Assembly: GCF_918741275.1 (NCBI RefSeq)
Contig: NZ_CAKKNA010000005.1
Span: 1-64,000, forward strand
Source of the DNA: Bacillus sp. CECT 9360
GTDB lineage: Bacteria > Bacillota > Bacilli > Bacillales > DSM-1321
DNA length: 64,000 nt
Direction of reading: 5' to 3'
In this document: positions 8,151 to 16,526 of the stretch, piece after piece
How positions within the stretch are numbered: the stretch's first letter is position 1
Layout: every line of letters begins with the position of its first letter
Notes under the pieces: model-generated
What the model was told of the DNA's origin: nothing
Databases searched by the model: none
What the model saw: the letters and a program-made list of their open reading frames with translations, nothing else
Program-made: the position numbers and the translations under genes

Positions 8151-8769
8151 TTATCTATCCAAGTCTAAAAAAAAGCTTAATAGGTTATTCCTAACAGGAT
8201 TGTACTGTTCGTAACTTATTCCATGTCTCTCCATTACATCTTGATAGGTTTCTAAAAGCTGGTCTATTTGATTATACTGATAATATATTCTTAGCACTGA
8301 AATATCAACAATTCTTAAGTCCTTTAAAACATCATAATATGTAAGCAGAAAATCTTCAGTAAAAGATTCATACTCTGTTAAGTGAACAATCCATTAACAA
8401 TTAACTGGATTTTTTGCTCTTGTTGCTCGTCAATTACGTAATCTATTACATATCCTAATACTTTATCAATTTGTTCTTTTTGTTCATCTGTTTTATCTTT
8501 CATATTCCTTTGAACTTCATCTAGTCTCTTAAAAAGTTCTTCTGCAAATATTTTAATATTCCTCTCAAATCTTGTACGTTTATATCCCACAATTACTCCT
8601 GATAAGCCAGGTATTAACGATGCTCCTGTATCTACAGCAATATCTGCCAACATACTGGTAAATGACTCTTTACCTATGTCTGCTAATGTATCACTTCCAA
8701 CATCAAGTACCGTATTTAAACCCATTTCTTTCAATGTATTTCCTAAGTCTTGTTTTTAGAGCTATTCAC
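8151..8769 (-). pseudogene. Unknown island gene with two apparent frameshifts
   Basis: The central frame (8734-8378) has no good start and ends ...IVNGLFT-stop, but an open frame continues at once in another phase for 78 codons (VHLTEYESFTEDFLLTYY... to LDLDR, stop 8151-8153). At the other end, GTG 8769 has a good GGGGTGA site and reads VNSSKNK before a stop at 8743-8745, with the central frame picking up ...DLGNTLKEMG. Together they suggest an original protein of about 205 residues: a Gly/Ala-rich, possibly membrane-interacting N-terminal part (ASLIPGLSGVIVGYKRTRFERN), then a helical domain. The family is unknown to me. Confidence 0.6.
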
Positions 8770-8927
8770 ATCATTCACCCCACTACAAGTATTTAAATTA
8801 ATTCTACTTGATAGTTATACTATACAAACCCTTTATCCTTTCCCCTTAAAAAGTGCAAAATTAATATCAATTCATTTTTATTACGATTATGATTTAACCT
8901 TTTTCCTGTACTATGTTACCACCAAAT

Positions 8928-9180
8928 AAAGTCGTTCAAAACGCCCTCCTCCAACCCGCATTCTTACGTTCACATTTTTTTCCATTTAAAATAAAGTCAT
9001 TCACTCCCCCCTCTTTTTCTCCATTTTTTGATTCGCTTTTTTACCACACCTTTATTTTTTGAATAAAAAAAAGTCGTGCGTAAGAACAGGGGTAAAGGCA
9101 TGAGGAATAAGGATTTCTCACGCGTTTTTCCACACCTTATGCACAACTTTATTTTAATTTTGCTTCGACTTTATTTTAAA
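8928..9180. repeat. Cluster of short AT-rich inverted repeats at the island boundary
   Basis: This gap between the island and yfjO holds no gene. The word AAATAAAGTCR (R = A or G) occurs near 8935 and 8987, a variant near 9070, and the reverse complement (GACTTTATTTTAA type) near 9145 and 9165. Several copies are followed by TTCA/TTCG or GTGCATAAGG-like extensions. Function unknown; they could be decayed ends of mobile DNA or extragenic palindromes. Confidence 0.4.
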
Positions 9181-9190
9181 AAGCACGGGT

Positions 9191-10582
9191 TTATTTGGGG
9201 GTTACATTCAAACTAATCTCCGTAACCACCTCAATATGTGAAGTCTGCGGAAACATATCAACCGGCTGCATGTATTCGACTTTGTACAGCTTGCTTAATG
9301 TTTGCAGGTCCTTCGCGAGTGTTGACGGGTTGCATGATACATAAATGACTTTCTTTGGCTTTACTTTTAAAATCGTTTGCAGCAAGCCATCGTCGCAGCC
9401 GGTTCTTGGCGGGTCGACGACGAGGACGTCGGGCTTCCAGCCTTCTTTGATCCATTTTGGGACAATTTGCTCGGCTTTGCCGACTTCATATTTTACATTT
9501 TTGCGGTTGTGGCGCTCGGCGTTTTTGCGGGCGTCTTTGATCGATTCTTTAATGACATCCATGCCGCGTACTTCCTTTGCCCCATCTGAGAGCCAAAGTC
9601 CAATCGTTCCTACGCCACAATAGGCGTCAACGACCTTTTCCTTGCCTGTCAGTGCGGCGGCTTTTTTCACTTCATCATACAGCTTTACCGTTTGAACCGG
9701 GTTCAGCTGGAAGAACGTTCGGGCTGATAGCTCATACGAAAGGTCGCCCAACGTTTCGTTGATCACCTGCTCACCGGCCAAATGTACCGTTTTTTCACCA
9801 AAGATCACCGATGTATTTTTATTATTTACATTTTGAACAAGTGATTTAACTTCAGGTAGCCGCTCTTTGATTGCTTTAATAATTAAATCCTTTTTCGGCA
9901 GCTCATCCGTGTTTGTTACGATGACGACCTGCACCTCGCCTGTTTGAAAGCCGACCCTTGTGATGACCGTCCGGACGACGCCTTTTTTCTTTCTTTCATT
10001 ATAGATTGAAATGTTCAGATCCTTAAAAATTTGCTTCACTGTTGTTGTTACTTTGTTGCTGGCAGGATGCTGGACCATGCAATTAGGGAGATCAATCAGA
10101 TTGTGGGAGTTCAATCCGTATAAACCGGCGATGACATTCCCGTCCTTTAAGCCGACCTGAAATTGGCTTTTGTTCCGGTAGTTCCATGGGTCTTCCATGC
10201 CGATCGTTTCTTTAATCTGGTGGGGCTCAATCGGGAAGCGTGTATAGCGTTCCATTGATTGAATGACAATGTCGCGCTTTTCGACCAGCTGCTGGCTGTA
10301 GCGTAAATGCTGAAGCTGACAGCCGCCGCATACTTCATAGACCGGACATGGCGGCGCCACGCGATGCGGCGATGGCTTACGTATCTTTTTGATTCTCGCT
10401 TCCGAAAATTTCGTTTCTACTTTTGTCGCTTCCGCAACTATTTCTTCGCCAGGCAAAGCCCCGGGTACGAAGACGACTTTCCTTTTAAAATAGCCGACTC
10501 CTTCGCCGTTAATGCCGAGGCGTTTTATTGTTAAAGGAAAGGTTTGCTTTACCTCAAGCTTCGTATCTTGCTGTTTTTCCAT
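9191..10582 (-). CDS. yfjO: 23S rRNA (uracil-5-)-methyltransferase, TrmA/RumA family (YfjO-like)
   Basis: SAM-dependent RNA m5U methyltransferase of 463 residues. Domains in order: an N-terminal TRAM domain (about residues 10-65), an iron-sulfur cysteine cluster ([17 protein letters not shown], near 75-90), and the Rossmann methyltransferase with [12 protein letters not shown], the [11 protein letters not shown] motif and the [13 protein letters not shown] motif bearing the catalytic cysteine. I chose ATG 10582, which has GGAGTG six bases upstream; the 16 residues before it would lie inside the yfjP end. It overlaps yfjP, suggesting translational coupling. The pairing with a YfjP-like glycosylase matches B. 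subtilis yfjO-yfjP. Confidence 0.9.
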   Translation of the reverse strand: MEKQQDTKLEVKQTFPLTIKRLGINGEGVGYFKRKVVFVPGALPGEEIVAEATKVETKFSEARIKKIRKPSPHRVAPPCPVYEVCGGCQLQHLRYSQQLVEKRDIVIQSMERYTRFPIEPHQIKETIGMEDPWNYRNKSQFQVGLKDGNVIAGLYGLNSHNLIDLPNCMVQHPASNKVTTTVKQIFKDLNISIYNERKKKGVVRTVITRVGFQTGEVQVVIVTNTDELPKKDLIIKAIKERLPEVKSLVQNVNNKNTSVIFGEKTVHLAGEQVINETLGDLSYELSARTFFQLNPVQTVKLYDEVKKAAALTGKEKVVDAYCGVGTIGLWLSDGAKEVRGMDVIKESIKDARKNAERHNRKNVKYEVGKAEQIVPKWIKEGWKPDVLVVDPPRTGCDDGLLQTILKVKPKKVIYVSCNPSTLAKDLQTLSKLYKVEYMQPVDMFPQTSHIEVVTEISLNVTPK

Positions 10583-11462
10583 CTTTTTCACTCCGTTTTT
10601 CAATGCTTCTCCATAAATATAGTGAAGCATAGCTTAAGAATGGAGCCCAGTCTTTGCTGTACGTCTCCATTTCTTCGATGGTCGGCTTTTGCGGCAGACC
10701 GTATAGTTTTTGAATCGCTTTTTGGATACCGATATCGGCTTTTGGAAACAGATTTGGCCGCCCGACACCGAATAACAGGAAGCTTTCGGCGGTCCACTTC
10801 CCTATCCCTCTGATTTGGACAAGCCTGTCGATAATTTCCTGATCCGTTTGTTTTGAAAGCTCATCTAAATCAAGAGCTCCATCTGCAATTTCTTTTGAGA
10901 GGCCGATGATATATTCGGCTTTCCTTGTGCTGAACTGAATTTCTCTCAGTTCTTCCACTTTAAGTTCCGCAGCACGTTCAGGTGTTGGGTAAAACCACAC
11001 TCCATCAACTTGGAACCCAAACGTTTTCACGTAACGTTCCGTCAGCTTGTAGGCAAAAGCGAGGTTCAACTGCTGATGGATAATGCTCTTTACAAGACAG
11101 TTGTAATAGTCAAAATCCAATACAATCGCCGTACCGTGATGTGTTTCAAAAATCTCCATCAAATCAGAATTCTCGAAATGCGCGGCAATTTCACCCAACG
11201 GTTGATGCCAATGGAAGATTTTTTTTAACCTTTGGATCGTTTGTTCTTTTGTTTCCTCAAGCTTTCCTTGTATGATAAATTCAGGTTTGTGCGTCGTTCC
11301 GTTACTCTGCACGTCTATGACTACAGGTTTTCCTTCTATATAAAGCGGCACCTTGATTGTTCTTTTTTCTGTGTCGACTACATGAAGAGGATCAAGTAGC
11401 AATCGGTCCAGAACCAGATCAAAATTATAAGGTCCTTGAACCTCAAGCGTTTCCGTCCACAT
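10554..11462 (-). CDS. yfjP: DNA-3-methyladenine glycosylase, AlkA-like (YfjP)
   Basis: Base-excision repair glycosylase of 302 residues that removes alkylated purines from DNA. An AlkA-type N-terminal domain is followed by the helix-hairpin-helix segment ([17 protein letters not shown], about residues 220-236) and the catalytic aspartate in NLFPKADIG about 15 residues later. Its last 29 bases overlap the start of the rRNA methyltransferase gene, so the two form an operon. The start ATG at 11462 has GGGAAGGGATATT upstream, which is a good site. Confidence 0.88.
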   Translation of the reverse strand: MWTETLEVQGPYNFDLVLDRLLLDPLHVVDTEKRTIKVPLYIEGKPVVIDVQSNGTTHKPEFIIQGKLEETKEQTIQRLKKIFHWHQPLGEIAAHFENSDLMEIFETHHGTAIVLDFDYYNCLVKSIIHQQLNLAFAYKLTERYVKTFGFQVDGVWFYPTPERAAELKVEELREIQFSTRKAEYIIGLSKEIADGALDLDELSKQTDQEIIDRLVQIRGIGKWTAESFLLFGVGRPNLFPKADIGIQKAIQKLYGLPQKPTIEEMETYSKDWAPFLSYASLYLWRSIEKRSEKDGKTARYEA

Positions 11463-11523
11463 AATATCCCTTCCCTTTGCAGTTTTCCACGTATTATAGC
11501 ATGTTTTCCGGAATATTACTTAA

Positions 11524-11563
11524 AAAAAGATGGTTGTCCTTTTTCGGGGACACCATCTTTCCA
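11524..11563 (-). terminator. Terminator of pdaA
   Basis: AAAGATGG(T)GTCC pairs with GGAC(A)ACCATCTTT; on the minus strand it is followed by TTTTTTAAG. It lies directly after the pdaA stop codon. Confidence 0.85.
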
Positions 11564-11565
11564 GT

Positions 11566-12351
11566 TTAATAAAGCATCCGCTCCTGTAACTGCTGCCCGA
11601 TCATTAAATCATCAAGAGTTTTGAAGCAGTATCCCTGCTTTTTTAAGTCTGTGATAATCGAGTCTAGTGCATCCGCATTATCCTTCGATACTGTATGTAA
11701 CAGCAGAATGGCTCCCGGATGGATTTGCCTCATGACTTCATTGTACGAATATTGCGCTCCTTTTTGCTGGTCGATTTGCCAATCCTTAAATGCCAGCGAC
11801 CAGAATATGTGGAGATAGCCTTCTTCTTTAGCCACGGCCATTGTTCTTTCACTAAATACCCCGCGGGGCGGGCGCAGATAATTCATTGTTTTCTGTCCTG
11901 TTAGCTCTTCCGTTTTCTCCCTGACCATTTCAAGCTCCTGGCGAATCTTTTCGGTTGTAATCCCCGTCATATCCGGATGGTGCCAGGAGTGGTTTCCGAC
12001 GATATGACCTTCCGCGGCCATTCGCTTCACTAGTTCAGGTTCTGTTTTTAAATAATGTCCCGTTACGAAAAAAGCGCCAGGGACATGTTGCTTTTTCAGC
12101 ACATCCAGCACTTTACCGGTGTAGCCGTTTTCGTATCCATTATCAAAGGTAAGATAAATGTCTTTTTTCGTGGAATCTCCCTTATATACAGCTCCGTATT
12201 TTTTAATCATCTCGTCCAGCTTCTGGCCAGCCTCGGCAGCCATTCCGTTTTTACCTTTGTTAAATCCCCAGCCATAAGGTGAATTTGATTCAGCTGATAC
12301 TGTATTTGAAAGCAACATGAATACCAAAGGCAGGAGTGCGAGATTTTTCAT
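11566..12351 (-). CDS. pdaA: PdaA, peptidoglycan N-acetylmuramic acid deacetylase for spore cortex
   Basis: Secreted polysaccharide deacetylase of the NodB fold, 261 residues, close to the B. subtilis PdaA length. A signal peptide (about residues 1-20, ending at VSA) leads to the catalytic motifs: TFDNGYENGY (motif 1), HSWHHPDMT (motif 2, metal histidines), RPPRGVFS (motif 3) and LLLHTVSKDNADAL (final histidine motif). PdaA removes the acetyl group from muramic acid so that muramic delta-lactam can form in the spore cortex, which is needed for germination. In B. subtilis it is made in the forespore; I could not identify a SigG promoter with confidence. Confidence 0.93.
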   Translation of the reverse strand: MKNLALLPLVFMLLSNTVSAESNSPYGWGFNKGKNGMAAEAGQKLDEMIKKYGAVYKGDSTKKDIYLTFDNGYENGYTGKVLDVLKKQHVPGAFFVTGHYLKTEPELVKRMAAEGHIVGNHSWHHPDMTGITTEKIRQELEMVREKTEELTGQKTMNYLRPPRGVFSERTMAVAKEEGYLHIFWSLAFKDWQIDQQKGAQYSYNEVMRQIHPGAILLLHTVSKDNADALDSIITDLKKQGYCFKTLDDLMIGQQLQERMLY

Positions 12352-12407
12352 ATTCTATCCTCCTGTTTTCATTTTTGCTTTTATTGTTTGAAAACTGGGG
12401 AAAAATA

Positions 12408-12443
12408 TACAAAGGGCCATCCTTTTGATAAGTTTGGCCCTTT
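12408..12443 (-). terminator. Terminator after the small membrane protein gene
   Basis: AAAGGGCCA and TGGCCCTTTT flank a loop of about 15 bases; a weak T-rich tail follows on the minus strand. Confidence 0.7.
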
Positions 12444-12461
12444 TACTGAGGGAGCCCAATA

Positions 12462-12674
12462 TTACTTTTGGAATAATGCTCTAAGCGCTTTCCAAATGAT
12501 AAACAACGAAAAAACGATGATGACTAAAACGGCAATGAAGAATAGCAATGGTTTAAGCGGGGCAAATAATGCAAATCCTGCAACAGCTGGTGTAAGAAAA
12601 TCTTTTAATAGAACCAGTAACGCAAAACCAGCTAAGATAGCAAGAAAGAATAAAGAGTTGAACTTGCCTTCCAT
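12462..12674 (-). CDS. Small two-helix membrane protein
   Basis: A 70-residue protein with two hydrophobic helices (about residues 9-24 and 40-60) and a short basic tail. I do not recognise it. The ATG at 12674 has GAGGGGAGGGA eight bases upstream, so translation is well supported. It stands alone between pdaA and the regulator gene with its own terminator. Confidence 0.65.
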   Translation of the reverse strand: MEGKFNSLFFLAILAGFALLVLLKDFLTPAVAGFALFAPLKPLLFFIAVLVIIVFSLFIIWKALRALFQK

Positions 12675-12752
12675 AATCAATCCCTCCCCTCAGTAATAAT
12701 GTATGTACTGATAACTATATCTGTGAGGGCAGTGATTTTATGTTTTTCCCAA

Positions 12753-12770
12753 AAGAGCTAAGCCGCTCTT
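12753..12770 (-). terminator. Possible terminator of the regulator operon
   Basis: AAGAGC and GCTCTT form a short stem about 60 bases past the response-regulator stop; a TTTTGGG tail follows on the minus strand. Confidence 0.45.
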
Positions 12771-12831
12771 CCTATATAGATAATTTGTCAAGTCGACTTT
12801 GTGATCTAGGCATGTTGGCATTTCACCTACG

Positions 12832-13596
12832 TTACATGACAAAATTACCGAATGTATTAATTCGTTTCTTCCTTGCCATCAGAGATTGCTGTTGATATTG
12901 TGAGGGAGTAATCCCTTCGTATTTTTTAAATACTCTCGCAAAATAATTGGCATCTGAAAAACCGCATCTTTCACTTATTTCCATTACATTATTCTGGCTG
13001 TAGCTAAGATAATGCTTTGCTTTCTCCATGCGGCAGGCAGTAATATATTGTGAGATTGTGTAGCCCGTTTCTTTTTTAAATAGTCTGCAGAGATATTGCC
13101 CGTTCAGATAAACAAAATCTGATAAAGTATCTAAATGTAAATCTGAATGAAGGTTGTTTTTAATATATTTGATAATTTTGATGATATTTTCATTCTCACT
13201 GTATGTAAATGTTTCTTTTTTAGGCTGATTTACCATCGGTATATATTTAATCAATGTCTGTTTGATTTCATTTGGATGAGCAGGTTTTAATAAGTAATCA
13301 TTCGCTCCCATTTTTATTGTTTGATGGACAAAGTTGGATTCATCATGTGCCGTAAGAAAAATTATTCGGCAATCAGGTACGTCCCTTTTGATAAGCTCCG
13401 CGGCCTTCAATCCATCCATAACGGGCATTTTAATATCCATAAGCACGATATCCATTTGCTTTTCTTTAGCAAGGCCGATTGCATCAAACCCGTTTTTCGC
13501 CTCAAAGAGTTGACTTATCCCAAACTGCTCTTTCTTAATAATCATCGTTAACACTTTTCTTTCCAAAGGTTCATCATCCACAATCATTAGCTTCAA
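12832..13596 (-). CDS. Response regulator with AraC-type DNA-binding domain
   Basis: A 254-residue two-component regulator. The receiver domain (about residues 1-120) shows the acidic pair VDDEP at the N terminus, the phosphoacceptor aspartate in IVLMDIKMPVMDG and the switch lysine in YLLKPAHP. The C-terminal AraC/XylS domain (about 150-240) has two helix-turn-helix units, the second ending in GFSDANYFARVFKKYEGITPSQY. The gene overlaps the kinase gene by four bases. Placed beside the dehydratase operon and paired with a PocR-domain kinase, it most likely activates that operon in response to substrate or cobalamin; this is inference from context. Confidence 0.88.
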   Translation of the reverse strand: MKLMIVDDEPLERKVLTMIIKKEQFGISQLFEAKNGFDAIGLAKEKQMDIVLMDIKMPVMDGLKAAELIKRDVPDCRIIFLTAHDESNFVHQTIKMGANDYLLKPAHPNEIKQTLIKYIPMVNQPKKETFTYSENENIIKIIKYIKNNLHSDLHLDTLSDFVYLNGQYLCRLFKKETGYTISQYITACRMEKAKHYLSYSQNNVMEISERCGFSDANYFARVFKKYEGITPSQYQQQSLMARKKRINTFGNFVM

Positions 13597-14834
13597 TTCA
13601 GAACACCTCCTGAACCAGGTATTGTAATCTGAACGACTGTACCCACGCCAATTTTGCTTTCAATGCCTGTAATACCGTACTCTATTCCAAAGTAATGCTG
13701 GAGTCTTTTATGTACGTTAGTCATTCCCATTCCAGTAGTATGGCTATTTTTTGTTGTTCTTCCGCCAGAAAGGATAGTGGATAGCCTTTCTTCCGGAATG
13801 CCTTCTCCCGTGTCAGATACTTCTATAAATACTTTGTTTTCCTTTAAAGAACCGGAAATTTTAATATCGACTTTACTATCCTGAGGCTCAAACCCATGAA
13901 TGATAGCGTTTTCAATAATGGGCTGTATAGTAAAAATCGGAATCTTAATTGCTTCCACATCTGCTTCTATTTCTTGCTCAAAACAGATTCGGTTATGGAA
14001 ACGATTTTGCTGAATATTTAGGTAATGTGTTATATAATCCAATTCTTCCTTTAATGTAACCATCCCGTCGGTGTTACGCAGGCTGTATCTCATTATCTTG
14101 GCAAGAGAGTACGTCACATTTTGGGTCTGTTCTGCGTTTTCTAAATAGGCCAGCCGTGCAATGGTATTTAATGTGTTAAATAAAAAATGTGGGTTTATCT
14201 GTGATTGCAATACCTTTAATTGTGTTTCCTGCAATAGTTTCTCCAGTTCTACACGATTCTGCAGCTCTTCCATTAGCTTTTGATTTTTTTCATGCAGCTC
14301 TTCTTGTGCCAGATAATTAGCTCCTACTTTAATTATATAATTGGCAACCATCTGAAGCATCTGAGCTGCGGCTTCAATCTGCTTCTGGCTAATGAATTTG
14401 ATTTTCTCAAAATAAAGCTGCAGGAGCTCTTGATCAATTGGTAATTGTTTCGACTTCTCACGAATTTGTTCCAGCCGCTCTTCATCATGGCCTTGCAACA
14501 AGACTTGGCCGCACAAAACAGAGCCAAGATGTCTGCCGTCCAGAACAATCGATGCTGCTATATCTATCAAGCCCGAATGGCAATAATGTATGACTGGTTT
14601 ACCTTGTTCAGCTGCGTTTAACCCCACTTTGCGATCTGAAGCTATACAGCATTGCGACCCTTGTTCAGATAAGCGGATTTGGGTGCAAAAATTTGTAAAA
14701 TTAGAAGGTCTGGTGACAGGTATTCCCTGTTCATCCGCAATAATCACTGCAAAGCCTGTTGCATCTGAGAACCGCTCTTGGATTTCCTGTAAAACCTCAA
14801 CATTTACTATATTACGCAATGTAAATATAGTCAT
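13593..14834 (-). CDS. Sensor histidine kinase with PocR ligand-binding domain
   Basis: A 413-residue kinase. An N-terminal PocR domain (about residues 5-165, with cysteines in NFCTQIR, QCCIASDRK and VIHYCHSG) precedes a coiled coil (about 175-210), a LytS-type histidine region (SQINPHFLFNTLNTIARL) and a HATPase domain (IIENAIIHGF, SDTGEGIP). No membrane helices are visible, so it probably senses a cytoplasmic ligand. PocR domains in known regulators respond to propanediol-type or other small ligands. ATG 14834 is preceded by GGAGGTAGGC; the in-frame ATG 12 bases earlier is less likely. The product should phosphorylate the AraC-type regulator encoded next. Confidence 0.88.
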   Translation of the reverse strand: MTIFTLRNIVNVEVLQEIQERFSDATGFAVIIADEQGIPVTRPSNFTNFCTQIRLSEQGSQCCIASDRKVGLNAAEQGKPVIHYCHSGLIDIAASIVLDGRHLGSVLCGQVLLQGHDEERLEQIREKSKQLPIDQELLQLYFEKIKFISQKQIEAAAQMLQMVANYIIKVGANYLAQEELHEKNQKLMEELQNRVELEKLLQETQLKVLQSQINPHFLFNTLNTIARLAYLENAEQTQNVTYSLAKIMRYSLRNTDGMVTLKEELDYITHYLNIQQNRFHNRICFEQEIEADVEAIKIPIFTIQPIIENAIIHGFEPQDSKVDIKISGSLKENKVFIEVSDTGEGIPEERLSTILSGGRTTKNSHTTGMGMTNVHKRLQHYFGIEYGITGIESKIGVGTVVQITIPGSGGVLN

Positions 14835-15040
14835 GCCTACCTCCATATCCTTTATTTTTTTTATAAGGTTTCCTCTGAATTACATCATCTTACCTATTTC
14901 TTTCGCCAAATGAGCATAAAATCCTTCCGGTCTCAGATTCTAGTTATTACTCTTAATTAATACCTTTGGGTTCTAGTGGTCAAACAAAGCAATAAAGGGT
15001 CAAACATCTTAAGAGAAATCGTTAATTTTTTTTTATTAAA

Positions 15041-15595
15041 CTATTCATTTTCATGTAAAGTTGGTTCAATCGTTGAAAGCTGCAGATTTACATATCGGGC
15101 AAGGACAAATAAATAGTCAGATAACCGGTTCAAATATTTGATTACAACCGGGTTTACAGGCTGTTCTTTATTAAGTGCAATCGCACATCTCTCGGCTCTT
15201 CGTACAATGGTTCTAGAGCTGTGGAGTGCAGCACCGATCGGGCTGCCTCCGGGTAAAATGAAATTAGTCAACGCGGGAAGGTCTTTTTCAATCTTGTCTA
15301 TCTCCTCTTCTAAAAAAACAACATCCTCATCTTTAATCGGCCAACTTACTTTTTTTCCTGCGGGAGTAGATAACTCTGCTCCGACGTGAAATAGCTTTGT
15401 TTGAATGATATGTATCGTCTTCTTTAGCGTCTTCCAGTGTTCTCCTTCAGGTAAGAAGGAAAAGGCTAAACCTATCATTGAATTCGCTTCATCACATGTT
15501 CCGTAAGCTTCCACATTAAGTGATGCCTTTGAAACTCTTGTTCCATACACTAAACTCGTTTCCCCTTTATCCCCGGACTTTGTGTATACTTTCAT
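15041..15595 (-). CDS. pduO: ATP:cob(I)alamin adenosyltransferase, PduO type
   Basis: Makes adenosylcobalamin from cob(I)alamin and ATP, the cofactor of the dehydratase encoded upstream. The 184-residue protein has the PduO family N-terminal motif YTKSGDKGETSLVYG and the later nucleotide-binding segment SSRTIVRRAERCAIAL (about residues 125-140). It is a stand-alone adenosyltransferase domain; the GlcG-like domain that is fused to it in Salmonella PduO is here a separate gene (15738-16181). Last gene of the dehydratase operon. Confidence 0.92.
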   Translation of the reverse strand: MKVYTKSGDKGETSLVYGTRVSKASLNVEAYGTCDEANSMIGLAFSFLPEGEHWKTLKKTIHIIQTKLFHVGAELSTPAGKKVSWPIKDEDVVFLEEEIDKIEKDLPALTNFILPGGSPIGAALHSSRTIVRRAERCAIALNKEQPVNPVVIKYLNRLSDYLFVLARYVNLQLSTIEPTLHENE

Positions 15596-15643
15596 TGATA
15601 CATCTCCCTTTTTTTAATGGTAATAATACTGTAAACAGCTGAA

Positions 15644-15686
15644 ACCCTCGGAACCAGAAATCATCAACAGACTGGTTCCTAAGGGT
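15644..15686 (-). promoter_or_regulatory. Hairpin between the GlcG-like gene and pduO
   Basis: ACCCT(TA)GGAACCAG pairs with CTGGTTCC(G)AGGGT around a 14-base loop. There is no T-run, so it may be a processing or stabilising hairpin, or a partial terminator that lowers pduO expression. Confidence 0.45.
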
Positions 15687-15737
15687 ATAAGATTCCTATT
15701 AAATACGTTCATCTCTTAAAAAAATCACCCGCTCCAT

Positions 15738-16181
15738 TTATTTGGAGCCACTAGAGATTAATTCTGACTCATTCAGCAATAAATCGGCTGCAGCCTGAGC
15801 TACGCGTATGTCATCTTCAACCGAGCCGCCACTCACTCCTACAGCACCAATGATTTCTTCATCTTTACGCAACGGGATCCCCCCGCCAAACACAACAACC
15901 CGGCCATTATTAGTTGTATTGATTCCATAAAGGGACTTCCCCACACCTGCTGCCTGAGCTAAGTCAGCGGTTGTCATTTTCATTGCTACAGAAGTCCATG
16001 CTTTGTTCTGAGCGATATCCACACTGACCAATAGAGCATCATCCATGCGGTGGCAGGCTATGAAATTCCCTCCTTCGTCAACAATACTAATAACCATTGG
16101 AACATTGATTTCCTTTGCTTTTTTTTCTGCACTCTCAATCATCTTTTTCGCTATTTCCAAACTGATTTGTACCATGTTCAC
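15738..16181 (-). CDS. GlcG/HbpS-type protein (PduO C-terminal domain homologue)
   Basis: A 147-residue protein of the GlcG/HbpS/PduO-C family (Pfam PF03928 type), recognised by MVISIVDEGGNFIACHRMDDA, the central NKAWTSVAMK and the glycine-rich VVFGGGIPLRKDEEIIGAVGVSGGS. Members bind heme or corrinoid; in Salmonella this domain is the C-terminal half of PduO. Here it lies between the reactivase and the adenosyltransferase genes, so a role in cobalamin handling is likely. The GTG at 16181 has AAAGGGAG five bases upstream; an ATG two codons later is an alternative. Confidence 0.85.
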   Translation of the reverse strand: MNMVQISLEIAKKMIESAEKKAKEINVPMVISIVDEGGNFIACHRMDDALLVSVDIAQNKAWTSVAMKMTTADLAQAAGVGKSLYGINTTNNGRVVVFGGGIPLRKDEEIIGAVGVSGGSVEDDIRVAQAAADLLLNESELISSGSK

Positions 16182-16193
16182 ATCCGCTCCCTT

Positions 16194-16526
16194 TTACAAA
16201 GATAATGGCAACCCTTTTACTAATCGTGCTGCATTCTTGCCTAGCCCACGCCCGCTTTGAATGCTACCTTGTAAGTATGGTTCTTTCTGATTTAATTTCT
16301 CATGATGCACACATACATTTCCATCTTCACCAATACCGATACCCACTTGAAGCGGGGACATGGCCGCTGCCTCTGCTCCCAATTCAATAAAACTTCCTGT
16401 CCTATCCCGCGCAAGAAGCGAGAACGGAACACCTTCTTCTTCCAAACCAGCACATATCTCCTCAATCTCACCACGAGAATGACAATGATGATATAAAATC
16501 GGAATGTATATTTCGCGTTTGTTCAT
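16194..16526 (-). CDS. pduH: Diol/glycerol dehydratase reactivase, small subunit (DdrB/PduH-like)
   Basis: A 110-residue subunit of the dehydratase-reactivating factor, which releases damaged cobalamin from inactivated holoenzyme. It matches the DdrB/PduH family in size and in motifs such as the glycine-rich segment near SPLQVGIGIGEDG and the C-terminal GKNAARLVKGLPL. It overlaps the large-subunit gene by four bases, as expected for a stoichiometric partner. Confidence 0.88.
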   Translation of the reverse strand: MNKREIYIPILYHHCHSRGEIEEICAGLEEEGVPFSLLARDRTGSFIELGAEAAAMSPLQVGIGIGEDGNVCVHHEKLNQKEPYLQGSIQSGRGLGKNAARLVKGLPLSL

